Of a stretch of DNA of 64,000 nucleotides, positions 44,921 through 54,557 are shown one piece after another. The notes under the pieces are model-generated. The model saw only the letters and a list, made by a program, of their open reading frames with translations, was not told the origin of the DNA and ran no database searches. The stretch lies in NCBI GenBank assembly GCA_000953735.1, contig LN554852.1:2801846-2865845 (forward strand). Direction: 5' to 3'. Position 1 is the stretch's first letter, and the number at the start of each line of letters is the position of its first letter. Position numbers and translations under genes: made by a program. The DNA comes from Moritella viscosa. Its GTDB lineage: Bacteria; Pseudomonadota; Gammaproteobacteria; Enterobacterales; Moritellaceae.

Positions 44921-45754
44921 GTGCTTTCAACATCAACAGATCAACTAACATTAGCTACGAATGAAATTCACCTGTGGTCAGTAGACCCGAAAAGAATCCA
45001 ACAACCTGAATTATTACGTGCTTATAGTCGCCTGTTGGCACCAGAAGAAACGACAAAACAGCAACGATTTCGTTTTGAAAAAGATCGCCACAGTGCATTA
45101 ATAACCCGCGCTTTTGTCCGTGATTTGTTATCACGTTATGCTGATGTGCCACCCGCAGACTGGAAATTTGTCAAAGGTGAAAAAGATAAGCCCGAGATTG
45201 TTAACCCACCCCTGCCATTACGTTTTAATATCAGCCACACCGACAATATGATCATTTGCGCGGTAATGCTTAATGACGATATTGGTTGTGATGTAGAAAA
45301 TACCAGCCGAACAAGTGATGTATTAAGTATTGCGAAGCACTCATTCTCTCAAGTTGAGGTCGAGGATTTACTCACCCAACCAATAGCGCAGCAAGCGAGT
45401 CGTTTCTTTGATTATTGGACATTAAAAGAATCTTACATCAAAGCATGGGGGTTAGGTTTGTCGATCCCGTTGAAAGACTTTAGTTTCAGCCTGCCGGAAA
45501 ACCACCAGAAGAAAAACATCAGCTCTATTGAAAACATTAAATTAAGCTTTGCAGCTCACCGTATTGACGATGCGAATACCTGGCGTAGTTGGTTGTTTTA
45601 TCCCAACAACATTCACCGCGTCGCACTGTCAGTTCGCGCGACTTATAACAATCAAGATACAGATTATAAAATGCGTTTTTTTAATTCAATACCACTCATT
45701 AAAGCGACTGAAACGGCAAGATTTAGTCCTGATGTGAATTCGATGATGGATTAA
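44921..45754 (+). CDS. pfaE: Sfp-type phosphopantetheinyl transferase, PfaE-like
   Basis: 277 aa. Transfers 4'-phosphopantetheine from CoA to carrier-protein serines. The Sfp/EntD motifs are FNISHT (102-107), IGCDVE (121-126, metal-binding Asp and Glu) and FFDYWTLKESYIKAWG (162-177). A GTG at 44921 is the first possible start, since a stop lies two codons upstream. No polyketide, fatty-acid synthase or siderophore genes are within the window. In Moritella and Shewanella a PPTase of this type (PfaE) activates the omega-3 fatty-acid synthase, which makes that partner plausible but unproven here. It ends convergently with the next gene. Confidence 0.82.
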   Translation: MLSTSTDQLTLATNEIHLWSVDPKRIQQPELLRAYSRLLAPEETTKQQRFRFEKDRHSALITRAFVRDLLSRYADVPPADWKFVKGEKDKPEIVNPPLPLRFNISHTDNMIICAVMLNDDIGCDVENTSRTSDVLSIAKHSFSQVEVEDLLTQPIAQQASRFFDYWTLKESYIKAWGLGLSIPLKDFSFSLPENHQKKNISSIENIKLSFAAHRIDDANTWRSWLFYPNNIHRVALSVRATYNNQDTDYKMRFFNSIPLIKATETARFSPDVNSMMD

Positions 45755-46491
45755 AGGTTAATGACTTGGCCTATCCAGTCATTATCCTTCCGTTCAGCAA
45801 TAACAAGTGCATTATGACTTTCATCAGCACAAATAAGTTGACCTGACTTTGTCCAAATCGCACTCTTTCCTACTGGATCCCAATTACCGGTAGGTCTATT
45901 ATGATTAGCCATTGCTACGAGCATATTGAACTCCCGAGCATAGCTGCTCATCAGCTGAGTATCGGCGTCATAACCCCCCGCCGTGATTAACACACTCGCC
46001 ATATATACATCAGCACCGAGTGCTGCACACCCTTTAGCATGCTCAATATGATTAGTATCAGCACAAATAGCATTAGCGACCGTTATATTATTCAGTTGAA
46101 AGCTATGTCGCTTATCGCCAACTGAAAAATATGTCTCTTCACCTGAGTGTAAATTCATTTTAGCGTAGCTTTCTACTCGTCCTGTTGGATAAATAATAGC
46201 TAAACCAATATGCGGCAGTCCCGTCGTTAACAGCGGTAGACCGACCCCTACTGTTATCTTGTTTAATTTTGCAATATCAATGAGTGGTTGAAGACGCTTA
46301 TCGTCAACAGTAAAAGCAAGATTGGAGGCACATTCAGGCAGGTAACCTGTCAGTGATAACTCAGGAAATACAATATATGAAACACCTACAGATACAGCTT
46401 TTTCAATAGCATTCATATGAACAGCTATGTTTTCCGTTACATTCCCGTCAACCGAAGAGATTTGCGCGACAGCAATTTTTGTATTTTTCAT
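45751..46491 (-). CDS. Nitrilase-superfamily carbon-nitrogen hydrolase
   Basis: 246 aa. The catalytic triad is visible: Glu44 in VFPELSLTGY, Lys111 in SYAKMNLHSGE and Cys143 in ANAICADTNH. The family hydrolyses amides or nitriles, such as omega-amidases and N-carbamoyl hydrolases; the substrate here is unknown. The ATG at 46491 is chosen because AAGGAAG lies 5 nt ahead; a longer ORF with ATG at 46536 lacks one. Single gene; its stop overlaps the stop of the PPTase gene. Confidence 0.87.
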   Translation of the reverse strand: MKNTKIAVAQISSVDGNVTENIAVHMNAIEKAVSVGVSYIVFPELSLTGYLPECASNLAFTVDDKRLQPLIDIAKLNKITVGVGLPLLTTGLPHIGLAIIYPTGRVESYAKMNLHSGEETYFSVGDKRHSFQLNNITVANAICADTNHIEHAKGCAALGADVYMASVLITAGGYDADTQLMSSYAREFNMLVAMANHNRPTGNWDPVGKSAIWTKSGQLICADESHNALVIAERKDNDWIGQVINL

Positions 46492-46570
46492 TAATCTTCC
46501 TTGATAGATAGATCCATAAATAATATTAATCATCACCTAAATACATTTCGAAAACATGCCGTGACCTTTG

Positions 46571-46795
46571 TTAATTAGTCATTTCTGATTCCACCAACGC
46601 TTTTATTTTTACCGCTTTCTCAAAGTGATCTAACTTATGCGTCATAATCCACCAGTGTGCAGCTTCCATTAATAACGCTGGATCATCATTCTTATTCGCG
46701 AAGAACGCATAAAATGAGAGACCAACATTCGTCCCTTTTTTTTCTATTTTGTTTTCACAAACAGCGATTATTTTATTTCTTAATATTTCTCTCAT
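46571..46795 (-). CDS. Small conserved protein, DUF6500-like
   Basis: 74 aa from the ATG at 46795, which has a TAGGG element ahead; a longer start at 46831 adds 12 hydrophobic residues and is not preferred. The sequence MREILRNKIIAVCENKIEKK with GTNVGLSFYAFFANK and AAHWWIMTHKLDHFEKA looks like a compact helical protein. I associate it with DUF6500, of unknown role. It lies downstream on the same strand as nothing else obvious and upstream of the hydrolase gene. Confidence 0.7.
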   Translation of the reverse strand: MREILRNKIIAVCENKIEKKGTNVGLSFYAFFANKNDDPALLMEAAHWWIMTHKLDHFEKAVKIKALVESEMTN

Positions 46796-47373
46796 ATACC
46801 CTAGTAATATCCATAATAATGAAATAAACAATACGACATCTGTTTAAAAAAAATCCCAGCTTACTACTCAAAGGGGTTAAAAACGTCAATATCTCAATAG
46901 ATTATAAATATTCCTACAATTTATTAACACTTCATTTTTCCAGTTAATTAATAAAGAATCAAAGAATTTACATCATTTTATTAAAATCATTCAATAGCAT
47001 TAAAATCTAGCTAACAACAAAGTTAACGATAACAAGGTAATCGTTGACAAATATATACAGTTAATTATGCCAATCGACCTTCAGTAACAACAAAACAACC
47101 TGCTACAAACATTCAATTATGAATCTAACAAACATATTTAAACCTTAACAATCAAAAAGTTAAAAACAATTAAAGTACTATAATAAATCGTGAAAATATT
47201 TCATTTGCGTAAATTTATGTCACAATAACATATCACTTTGTGAGTACCCGTGTACTATACATATAACTTTAACATCCGTGACAGCAAGTCATAACATCAC
47301 TATATGATGATATGCGCGGTACGACTAAATCGGACGCAAACTATCAATCACATCAAGAAAATAGGGAATGACT
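46796..47373. other. 578-bp intergenic region before the second wax-ester synthase
   Basis: AT-rich and without a credible ORF. A short palindrome AGTAC-CCGT-GTACT lies at 47243-47256, about 120 nt before the synthase start, and could be a regulator site. It does not match the palindrome before the first synthase. Confidence 0.5.
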
Positions 47374-48915
47374 ATGGAAGCACTCACGTTAGTTGATATG
47401 GGTTTTTTATACACCGAAACAGTTACAAGTCCAAAGCACGTAGCAGGATTACAAATATTCTCAACCCCAAAAAATTACCCAGGTAACTTTAGCCGAGATC
47501 TATTTGATAATTTAATGTCACAGAAAGATATTAAAAAACCATTTAACAACAAACTAAAAAAACAAATCACGGGTCAATACTTCTGGCAAGAAGATAACAA
47601 TATCGATCTGTCGTATCATGTACGCTTCGCTATGCTGCCAAAACCAGGTAATGAAGATCAGTTACTTAGTTTTGTTGAACACCAACATGAAACATTGCTC
47701 GATCGTAGCCGCCCATTATGGGAAATGATTTTAATTGACGGCTTAGCTGATAACAAATTTGCTATTTACGTTAAAGTCCACCACGCATTCACTGACGGCG
47801 CTAAAGCAAACCAACTAATCATGGCTTATTTGAGCGAAAATGTGGAATCACCAATGACGGCATTTTGGGCAATTGATCACCCACAAAAAGCAAGAATAAC
47901 AAAAACAGCATTGTCACTATTATCTGATACTTCAAAACTTGTAACAAACCATGTGAAATCAATTCCATCATTAACCAAGCTAACAACAAAACTACTTTTT
48001 CAAGCTGCAAGCATGTACAAAGCAGATATGCCGACACCTTTTATGGCGCCTAAAACACTATTTTCAGTTAGTCCAAAGCGTGCACGCCGTGCCGCAATGA
48101 AATCACTGTCACTCTCACGTGTTAAAACACTTGGCCGCATAACAGGTGCCACAATTAATGATGTTGTTATTACTGTTTGCGATATGGCTATCCATAACTA
48201 CCTAAAAACACGTAACGTAGTACTTAAAAAACCATTAGTAGCGCAAATGCCAATAAGTTTACGTGATGCTTCAGACAAGGTGTCTAACAACCAAGTAGCA
48301 ATTAGTTTAGTCGAATTAGCTTATGCTGGTGAGCGTCCACTTGAGCGTTTAATGACAGTCAAAGAGTCATGCATCAAATTAAAAAATGAAACGAGGTTAT
48401 TAACCAAAGAAGCATTAACGAGTTATACATTAGCAAGCCAAGGCCTAGCCGCTGCGAGTGAACTATTGAACTTGGATACAATATTACCGCCAATGGGCAA
48501 TGTACTCATATCTAATGTACCAGGACCAAGCAAAGCGTTATATATGATGGGTGCTAAAATGGATAAATGCTTCCCAATTTCAGTACTACCACCGGGTATG
48601 TCGCTAAACATTACGCTATATAGCTACAACGGCTCTATTCATGTTGGTCTTGTCGCTTGTCGCTCTGCATTACCAGACTTAACAGAACTAGCAAGCTACA
48701 TCGATGATGCTTTTACTGAACTTGAGAATGAAGTGCTAGACAGCGCCATTGAGACGGTATCAGATCATATCCATCTATTATCCTCTTCACAGCATAATGA
48801 TGATATAAAAAAAGAAAGCGTTGAAATAATTAGTAATATGGCCAACAATGCATCGATGTTAAGCCCTCGTCCAGAAATTGATATTGAAGACTCTCGATTA
48901 TGTGAAACAGCTTAG
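47374..48915 (+). CDS. Wax ester synthase/diacylglycerol acyltransferase, copy 2
   Basis: 513 aa, closely similar to the copy at 32916 over residues 1-460. Both begin M(E/Q)ALTLVDMGFLYTET and carry the active-site HHAFTDG at 136-142, PLWEMIL and the GATINDVV and NVLISNVPGP blocks. The polar C-terminal tail is different and shorter. The ATG at 47374 is used rather than 47368, since AGGGA has proper spacing to it and the start then aligns with copy 1. Unlike copy 1 it has no TetR neighbour, so its regulation is probably different. Confidence 0.92.
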   Translation: MEALTLVDMGFLYTETVTSPKHVAGLQIFSTPKNYPGNFSRDLFDNLMSQKDIKKPFNNKLKKQITGQYFWQEDNNIDLSYHVRFAMLPKPGNEDQLLSFVEHQHETLLDRSRPLWEMILIDGLADNKFAIYVKVHHAFTDGAKANQLIMAYLSENVESPMTAFWAIDHPQKARITKTALSLLSDTSKLVTNHVKSIPSLTKLTTKLLFQAASMYKADMPTPFMAPKTLFSVSPKRARRAAMKSLSLSRVKTLGRITGATINDVVITVCDMAIHNYLKTRNVVLKKPLVAQMPISLRDASDKVSNNQVAISLVELAYAGERPLERLMTVKESCIKLKNETRLLTKEALTSYTLASQGLAAASELLNLDTILPPMGNVLISNVPGPSKALYMMGAKMDKCFPISVLPPGMSLNITLYSYNGSIHVGLVACRSALPDLTELASYIDDAFTELENEVLDSAIETVSDHIHLLSSSQHNDDIKKESVEIISNMANNASMLSPRPEIDIEDSRLCETA

Positions 48916-48995
48916 ATCAATAGGAACATAGAGGAAATTGCAGTTAGTAACCTATATTACAGCGGCTAACTGCTTTAGATAATATCATTATTTAT

Positions 48996-49232
48996 TTAGC
49001 TTAAAGGTGCTAAAACTCGGTGTAGATGATCTGCTATTTCAATACCGCTATCGGTTAAATACCCACCGTCGTCTCGTGTAATAAGCCCTTTTTCAAAAAG
49101 TGATTTCGCAGCACTAACAACAGAGGGGCCTGCTTCATTATGAACCTTAATACCTTCTAAATGAGATTTTGTTGGGAATTTAGCCAGTAATTTCATTTCT
49201 TCAAACAGTGTATCAGAATAATTGTTAGTCAT
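48996..49232 (-). CDS. TIGR02647 family small DNA-binding-like protein
   Basis: 78 aa. The pattern MKLLAKFPTKSHLEGIKVH, then AAKSLFEKGLITRDDGGYLT and IADHLHRVL matches the short TIGR02647 family, whose layout looks like a winged-helix transcription-factor fragment. Function unknown. It stands alone between the wax-ester synthase and the SGNH hydrolase. Confidence 0.75.
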   Translation of the reverse strand: MTNNYSDTLFEEMKLLAKFPTKSHLEGIKVHNEAGPSVVSAAKSLFEKGLITRDDGGYLTDSGIEIADHLHRVLAPLS

Positions 49233-49432
49233 AATTGCTCGCTTTTCTTAAATAGGAGAAGTTTCATCATAGGAGCTTCAAAGAATATTGCAAAATTAAT
49301 AACCGAGTTAATAGGGGTAGATCAAAAAAAAACCTAAGGAAACGAACACTTAAGGTCTAATAGGTCAGTATTTATGCAGCAATGTATATTACACAAACAC
49401 TTTTTGCCTATTTAATGCTTAAACATTTAAGG

Positions 49433-50050
49433 TCACGATAACAACGCCGAGCTTATTACTTGATATAGCAACTCATGCCCCGCGCTGTTTGGGTGTAATC
49501 CATCGGCCGTTAAATAGATTTCTTTACGATCATTGAATGGCGTGTAAACATCAATTAAATCAACATCATACTTCACCGACAAAGCCAACAATGCTTGGTT
49601 ATAATGACGGATGGTTTCATCATTGCGAATACGATTATTTACATTCGGAATACCATCAAGCTGGGCTGCAATTGGCGTGATATTAATCAGAGCAACATTA
49701 GCACCCTTCTCAATTGAAAACTCAATACAGCGACTTATGTTGTCAATATACGTTTCAATATTAACAAGGTAGCTACCGTCTTGCTTAGCAAGGTCATTCG
49801 CACCATACCCAAATAGCACGGTATCCTGTTTATCAACGGCTTGTCGGGTCAAAAACTCATGTTGAAAACGTTGGATCAAACCATTTGTCGTTTCACCACT
49901 AATCCCCATATTAAAGACACTAATCTTATCTTTACCCGTTTCCACAAATTGTTTAATTAAACGAGTTTTAATACGGTCTGCCCAACCCCCATAGTCAGCA
50001 TCACTTTCACCGCGTGTAATACTATCACCAAAACAAATCATGCTCGCCAT
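49433..50050 (-). CDS. SGNH/GDSL-family esterase
   Basis: 205 aa, without a signal peptide. The four SGNH blocks are visible: block I ICFGDSITRG (Ser10), block II GISGETTNG, block III GYGANDLAK and block V DGLHPNSAGH with catalytic Asp and His. Substrates of this fold include acyl esters, acyl-CoA and lysophospholipids. Its promoter region (50051 on) also carries the Fur-like site at 50163. Confidence 0.85.
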   Translation of the reverse strand: MASMICFGDSITRGESDADYGGWADRIKTRLIKQFVETGKDKISVFNMGISGETTNGLIQRFQHEFLTRQAVDKQDTVLFGYGANDLAKQDGSYLVNIETYIDNISRCIEFSIEKGANVALINITPIAAQLDGIPNVNNRIRNDETIRHYNQALLALSVKYDVDLIDVYTPFNDRKEIYLTADGLHPNSAGHELLYQVISSALLS

Positions 50051-50162
50051 ATACCCTCACTCCGAAAATATCCATTAATAAACTATTGAAAATAAACTAC
50101 TACATATCTCGAAAAGTTAATAGCATAACCTTGACTATGATTAAGCTTACATCAATAATGCA

Positions 50163-50181
50163 ATTGCGAATGATTTTCAAT
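50163..50181. promoter_or_regulatory. Fur-like box
   Basis: ATTGCGAATGATTTTCAAT fits the 9-1-9 Fur palindrome with three mismatches from ATTGATAATNATTATCAAT. It is in the divergent region between the SGNH gene and the flippase-like gene, 71 nt before the latter. Confidence 0.45.
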
Positions 50182-50251
50182 TGGATTATAATATTTCTTA
50201 TTTCGATAACTTCCGTCACTTACGAGTGCTCATATAAACTAACTCCGAATT

Positions 50252-51544
50252 ATGGCGTCTATGGAAAATACATCATTAAACCGCGTTAAAAATGCATTTA
50301 CACAGGGCATTTGGGTTACATTAATTAGCATTGCAATCGGCTTTAGCTTTAAGATTTGGTTGGCTCACTGGATCCCAAAGGACGACCTTGCCCTCTTTCA
50401 TAGTGTCGTTGATATCATTTCTTTATCGTTAATATTAATGACTGGATTTCGCTCGTCCATGGTAGTGACTTACTCACAAACCCAAAATGACCGCGATATT
50501 ATTAACATCTTCCGATATAGTTTAATCACCATGGTATTAATTACTTGGGGTTTGGTTATTCCTTATATTAAACATCAACTGCATATTGAAGTAAGTTATT
50601 ACCAGTTGGTTGGTATCATATTTGGTATGGGGCTCAAAGTATATTTCACCAATCTTATTGCCATGTATCGACTGTATAATATTTCCAATAAGGTAGTATG
50701 GCTAGAACCCTTGGCCAATGTGTTCATGTTCTTCACTTGCTATTATCTACTTGGTCTAGATGCCCTTGTTTCACTCTTTTCAGGATTAACGTTATCATCA
50801 CTGGCGATTGCTGTTTATATGTTTAAACATCGTCGTAAGGATATTTCTACACGTCCGTTATCGAGTGTACATCTTGATCCCAAGTTACTCAATTTTGTAA
50901 AAAAGAGTTTTACCGCATCTTTAGAAGCGGGTGCAAGTATTTTAATGATATACATAACCGTGCTACTCACCATTCGTCATTTTAGTATTGACGAACTCGG
51001 TGATTTCCAAGTTGTTGTACGACCGGTATTTACCTATCTAACATTACTGTTTGTTTTTCCTATTTACCGTTTTGTATTACCTGAATTAGCGGTTTGTGTG
51101 CGCAATGGCGACCATCAACAAATTAAGCTTATTCGTAATTGGATATTTAAGATATCAGCCCTTGTAAGTATTAGCTTTTTCGGAGTTATGCTGCTGTTTG
51201 GCAATACGTTAGTTTTAACAATTTTCCCTGCAGAATATGATGGTGCAATCCCTGTCCTATTACATTTTTCAATGTTTTTCATCTTCCTTATGCTTAATGC
51301 TTATCAATTATGCTACATAAAAGCACATGGCCGTTTCATACAGAGCCTATGTATTCGCATCAGCGGTATCGTCACTTTGGTCGTTTCGTTTGAGCTATTC
51401 AATCAATTTACTGACAACGTAATAGCGATTATTGTGGCACTTTGTTGTGGCTATTTGATGATGTTCATTCTATCCAGTGCTGTTGAGCGACAAATACTAA
51501 AAAGCTATAGCATCACGATTTATCGCCAACCAAATCTCAACTAA
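50252..51544 (+). CDS. Polysaccharide-flippase-like membrane protein
   Basis: 430 aa with about twelve transmembrane helices, resembling the MATE/Wzx-type polysaccharide transporter superfamily: TQGIWVTLISIAIGFSFKIW at the N-terminus, VFMFFTCYYLLGLDALVSL and later VFPIYRFVLPELAV. No glycosyltransferases are nearby, so it is not in a typical O-antigen locus. Neither possible start (50252 or 50261) has a clear ribosome binding site. The Fur-like box 71 nt upstream suggests iron-controlled expression, which would be unusual for a sugar flippase. Confidence 0.7.
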   Translation: MASMENTSLNRVKNAFTQGIWVTLISIAIGFSFKIWLAHWIPKDDLALFHSVVDIISLSLILMTGFRSSMVVTYSQTQNDRDIINIFRYSLITMVLITWGLVIPYIKHQLHIEVSYYQLVGIIFGMGLKVYFTNLIAMYRLYNISNKVVWLEPLANVFMFFTCYYLLGLDALVSLFSGLTLSSLAIAVYMFKHRRKDISTRPLSSVHLDPKLLNFVKKSFTASLEAGASILMIYITVLLTIRHFSIDELGDFQVVVRPVFTYLTLLFVFPIYRFVLPELAVCVRNGDHQQIKLIRNWIFKISALVSISFFGVMLLFGNTLVLTIFPAEYDGAIPVLLHFSMFFIFLMLNAYQLCYIKAHGRFIQSLCIRISGIVTLVVSFELFNQFTDNVIAIIVALCCGYLMMFILSSAVERQILKSYSITIYRQPNLN

Positions 51545-51556
51545 ACATCCACAACC

Positions 51557-51597
51557 AAAAAGCCAGTCACTGTTTATAACGAGTAACTGGCTTTTTT
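51557..51597. terminator. Bidirectional terminator between flippase-like gene and yceI
   Basis: AAAAAGCCAGT (51557-51567) pairs with ACTGGCTTTTT (51586-51596) around an 18-nt loop, with A run left and T run right; lies between convergent genes. Confidence 0.85.
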
Positions 51598-51618
51598 CAG
51601 ATTAAGGAAACGTTCGAT

Positions 51619-52206
51619 TTACAAGCGTACGCCTTCAATATTCAAGATCATATCAACATAAGCTGACGCAGGACCTAAGTTTGTAGTAATACCATAGTCT
51701 GTTAATTTAAGACTTGTTTCACCAGTAAAACCAACTCGATAACCGCCCCAAGGATCTGAACCTTCACCAACTTTAGCAATAGGGAATGTAATTGTTTTAG
51801 TGATACCTTTTAGGGTGAATGCCCCTGTTACAGTCCCATTTTCATCATCGCTAAATTTGATGTTGTTACTTTTAAATGTCGCTTTCGGAAACTTTTTCAC
51901 ATCAAGAAAGTCATTGCTTTTTAAATGTTTATCACGCTCTGCATGGTTTGAATTTAGACTAGCAGTATCGATAACAAAATTAATTTTAGACGCACTTGGC
52001 GCTTTCTCATCATATGAAAAACCACCATCAAAAGTATTAAAACGGCCCCATAACCAGCTATAACCTAAATGCTTAATTTTAAATTGCACTGAGGCATGAG
52101 CACCATCGACGTCCACTTTATAATCTGCAGCCTGTGCGGCATTTGGCGCTACTAAAGCGAAAAGTGAACTTGCTGTAATAGCAGCGGCTAAAATTTGTTT
52201 TTTCAT
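51619..52206 (-). CDS. yceI: YceI-family periplasmic protein
   Basis: 195 aa. A signal peptide (MKKQILAAAITASSLFALVA) ends near AQA. The mature lipocalin-like beta barrel has DVDGAHASVQFKIKHLGYSW, a GRFNTFDGGF loop and FVIDTASLNSNHAERDKHLK, then TKTITFPI and LTDYGI at the end, as in E. coli YceI, which binds polyisoprenoids. The start could also be 52218; this one is closer to the usual length. It is cotranscribed with the cytochrome b561 gene, a common arrangement. Confidence 0.9.
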   Translation of the reverse strand: MKKQILAAAITASSLFALVAPNAAQAADYKVDVDGAHASVQFKIKHLGYSWLWGRFNTFDGGFSYDEKAPSASKINFVIDTASLNSNHAERDKHLKSNDFLDVKKFPKATFKSNNIKFSDDENGTVTGAFTLKGITKTITFPIAKVGEGSDPWGGYRVGFTGETSLKLTDYGITTNLGPASAYVDMILNIEGVRL

Positions 52207-52262
52207 TCTATTTTCCATTTGAATTTGCCTTTAATATTTAAGGTCCGATAAAATCACTACTG

Positions 52263-52826
52263 TTATTTGTTTTCTGCTTGCCGTACTTTCAACATACGTA
52301 CTAGCGTCTTATTTTTATTAATAAAGTGATGCTTAATCGCAGCGATGCCATGCACACCAGCGAGAACAATTAGCCCCCATGCCAAAATTTCATGTATTTC
52401 GCCCGCAATGTCCTCTTGATTATCAATAGAGAATGGGATTGCAGGTACACTAAATAACTCAAACGCATTAATGCCACGCCCATCGGCAGTCGAAATTAAG
52501 TATCCCGATATCATTAATGTAAACATGAGTAGGTATAATCCAAGGTGAACCAAATGCGCGCTCGTTATTTCAAATTTACTCGCATGCTCGTCTGCGCTAT
52601 CTGGGCTGATATTGGTCCAGCGCCATACAGTGCGAACCAATAATAAACCAAACAATAAAATACCAATGCTCTTGTGCAAATCGAGCGAGCCTTTATACCA
52701 AGTATCATAATAAGTTAGCTCGACCATATATAAGCCTAAGCCAAACATACCAAAAATGGTTAATGCCATAACCCAGTGCAACAAAATCGATATCCAGCCA
52801 TAAGCAGTCTTAGTATTTTTTAACAT
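52263..52826 (-). CDS. Cytochrome b561 family protein
   Basis: 187 aa with four transmembrane helices. Histidines for two b-type hemes are in WISILLHWVMAL, LDLHKSIG, AHLVHLGLY, EIHEILAW and VHGIAAIKHH. The family passes electrons from the quinone pool to periplasmic acceptors, here probably linked to YceI. It is the first gene of the yceI operon and is divergent from a LysR gene, which likely controls it. Confidence 0.9.
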   Translation of the reverse strand: MLKNTKTAYGWISILLHWVMALTIFGMFGLGLYMVELTYYDTWYKGSLDLHKSIGILLFGLLLVRTVWRWTNISPDSADEHASKFEITSAHLVHLGLYLLMFTLMISGYLISTADGRGINAFELFSVPAIPFSIDNQEDIAGEIHEILAWGLIVLAGVHGIAAIKHHFINKNKTLVRMLKVRQAENK

Positions 52827-53024
52827 TTATGCATCCTTCAAATCAGTGGATATATAATAATCAGGTTTTAGCTATTAAAAAATAACGATTAATGCGAAAC
52901 TATTGTGCAAATATGCACAGAACCTTTACATTAAATTAAATAACCCCATTGGCAGATGCCAATATAGCCACCTGTTTAAGTTGAATATTTATCAACCTGT
53001 AAACATAATTAAAAGAATTTAGAT

Positions 53025-53921
53025 ATGAAAAATATTTCTTGGGATGATTATAAAATAGCTTATCAAGTCGCCATTGATGGCAGCTTAAGTCAGGCAGGTA
53101 AATCACTGGGTATTAACCATGCGACGGTGCTAAGACGCATCAATCAATTAGAATCGGCACTTGAGATAAAGTTATTTTTCCGCCACCAACGCGGTTATAA
53201 AGTCACGGATGCTGGTGCGATCTTAATAGAAGAATTACCTGATCTTATTGCTAGATTTAGCAAGCTAGAGCATCAGTTACAAAATATTGAGAGTAATATC
53301 AGTGGCGAATTACGTATATCAACCATCAACTCTTATTCAGCACAACTTGCTCCAGCGCTAAAGGCCTTTAGAGACATTCACCCTGCGATCAGGATCAAGG
53401 TACTCTCAACTGACGATATCGTACCACTCGAATCTGGTGCAGCTCATGTATCATTACGAGTTGGCCCAAAACCAGATGGTGCAGATTTGATTGTTAAAGA
53501 ATTAACCCGCTTTAAAACAAGTTATTTCGCGTCAGCAGAATACATACAAACATTTGGTAAACCCACAACAAACAGTTCATATAATCAGCACTACTGGGCT
53601 TTACCTACTGCCGACAAATACCGAATCCCTTTTGTCCGTCATATCGTGGATAATATAGATAAAAGTAGAATTGTATTTCAAAGCAATCACTTTCCAGATG
53701 TGAACCAAGCAGTAATTGAAGGTATGGGCATTGGACCTATGGGTGAACATCAAGCCAAATTCTACCCTTCACTGGTTAAAGTGCAGTTGAATTCACCTCA
53801 ATCAGAAGAAGCCATTTGGTTCGTCTACCATAAAGATTCAAAACACAGTGCGCGAGTCAAATGCTTTTATGCGTTTTTGCATGAACGATTGAAGAAATTA
53901 ACAGAGCTAGAGAATAAATAA
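53025..53921 (+). CDS. LysR-family regulator
   Basis: 298 aa. Residues 1-60 form the winged helix-turn-helix (AYQVAIDGSLSQAGKSLGIN, then HATVLRRINQLESALEIKLF). The rest is the periplasmic-binding-like effector domain, e.g. ISGELRISTINSYSAQLAP and GMGIGPMGEHQAKFYPSLV. Standard length. It is divergently transcribed from the cytochrome b561-yceI operon, so it probably regulates those genes; the inducer is not evident. Confidence 0.9.
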   Translation: MKNISWDDYKIAYQVAIDGSLSQAGKSLGINHATVLRRINQLESALEIKLFFRHQRGYKVTDAGAILIEELPDLIARFSKLEHQLQNIESNISGELRISTINSYSAQLAPALKAFRDIHPAIRIKVLSTDDIVPLESGAAHVSLRVGPKPDGADLIVKELTRFKTSYFASAEYIQTFGKPTTNSSYNQHYWALPTADKYRIPFVRHIVDNIDKSRIVFQSNHFPDVNQAVIEGMGIGPMGEHQAKFYPSLVKVQLNSPQSEEAIWFVYHKDSKHSARVKCFYAFLHERLKKLTELENK

Positions 53922-54014
53922 CGTGGAAATAAATTGAGCCGGAAACGAAAACTTCCGGCTAAAGGAATCGCGTCAATAAATATGTTAAGACTTGCTTGTA
54001 TTATTACACTATGT

Positions 54015-54557
54015 TTATTTAACTAATTGACTAATATCTTTAAAGATTGGGTTTTTAGCATTTGCTGTAAGTTCAAATAAGATTGATTCATAAGTAGTCG
54101 GTATAACCCCCGCTTGCATTAATCTTTCAATTGCCATTTTCGAATCAAATTCAGAACGTGCGCTCACACAGTCTGTTACAAGAACAGGCTGTAACCCTTC
54201 TTTAAGTAGATCTAAACACGTTTGTAGTACACAGACATGCGTCTCTATTCCGGCAACGATAACTACTTTTTTATTCGTATTTTTAATTGCTGTTAGCGTA
54301 GCCTCATTACCACAACATGAAAAAGACGTTTTATCAAAATGCGGGGCTGATTCAACTAATTCCTGTAACGCGGGGATCGTACCACCAAGGCCTTTCTTAT
54401 ATTGTTCATTAATAATAAAAGGCACGTCATGCAGTTTTAATCCTTTGACTAACCTAATCAGGTTTTTCTCAACAACATCGTTATTTACCACATGCGGAAA
54501 AAGTTTTTCTTGCACGTCAACCAAACAAAATACAGTATCTTGTACATTGATTCTCAT
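54015..54557 (-). CDS. Isochorismatase-like cysteine hydrolase
   Basis: 180 aa. The catalytic triad Asp14 (CLVDVQEKLFP), Lys77 (FDKTSFS) and Cys109 (GIETHVCVLQT) is clear. The family includes amidases of small amides and nicotinamidase-like enzymes; the GIETHVCV form and lack of metal-binding histidines fit the ycaC-like branch. The ATG at 54557 is chosen because GGGGGA lies 6 nt ahead; the frame is open 11 codons further. Single gene. Confidence 0.88.
   Translation of the reverse strand: MRINVQDTVFCLVDVQEKLFPHVVNNDVVEKNLIRLVKGLKLHDVPFIINEQYKKGLGGTIPALQELVESAPHFDKTSFSCCGNEATLTAIKNTNKKVVIVAGIETHVCVLQTCLDLLKEGLQPVLVTDCVSARSEFDSKMAIERLMQAGVIPTTYESILFELTANAKNPIFKDISQLVK

Noticed and set aside
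50086-50289. 67-codon ORF overlapping the flippase-like gene start
   Set aside because: Covers the Fur-like site and overlaps a clear gene in another frame; no family match.
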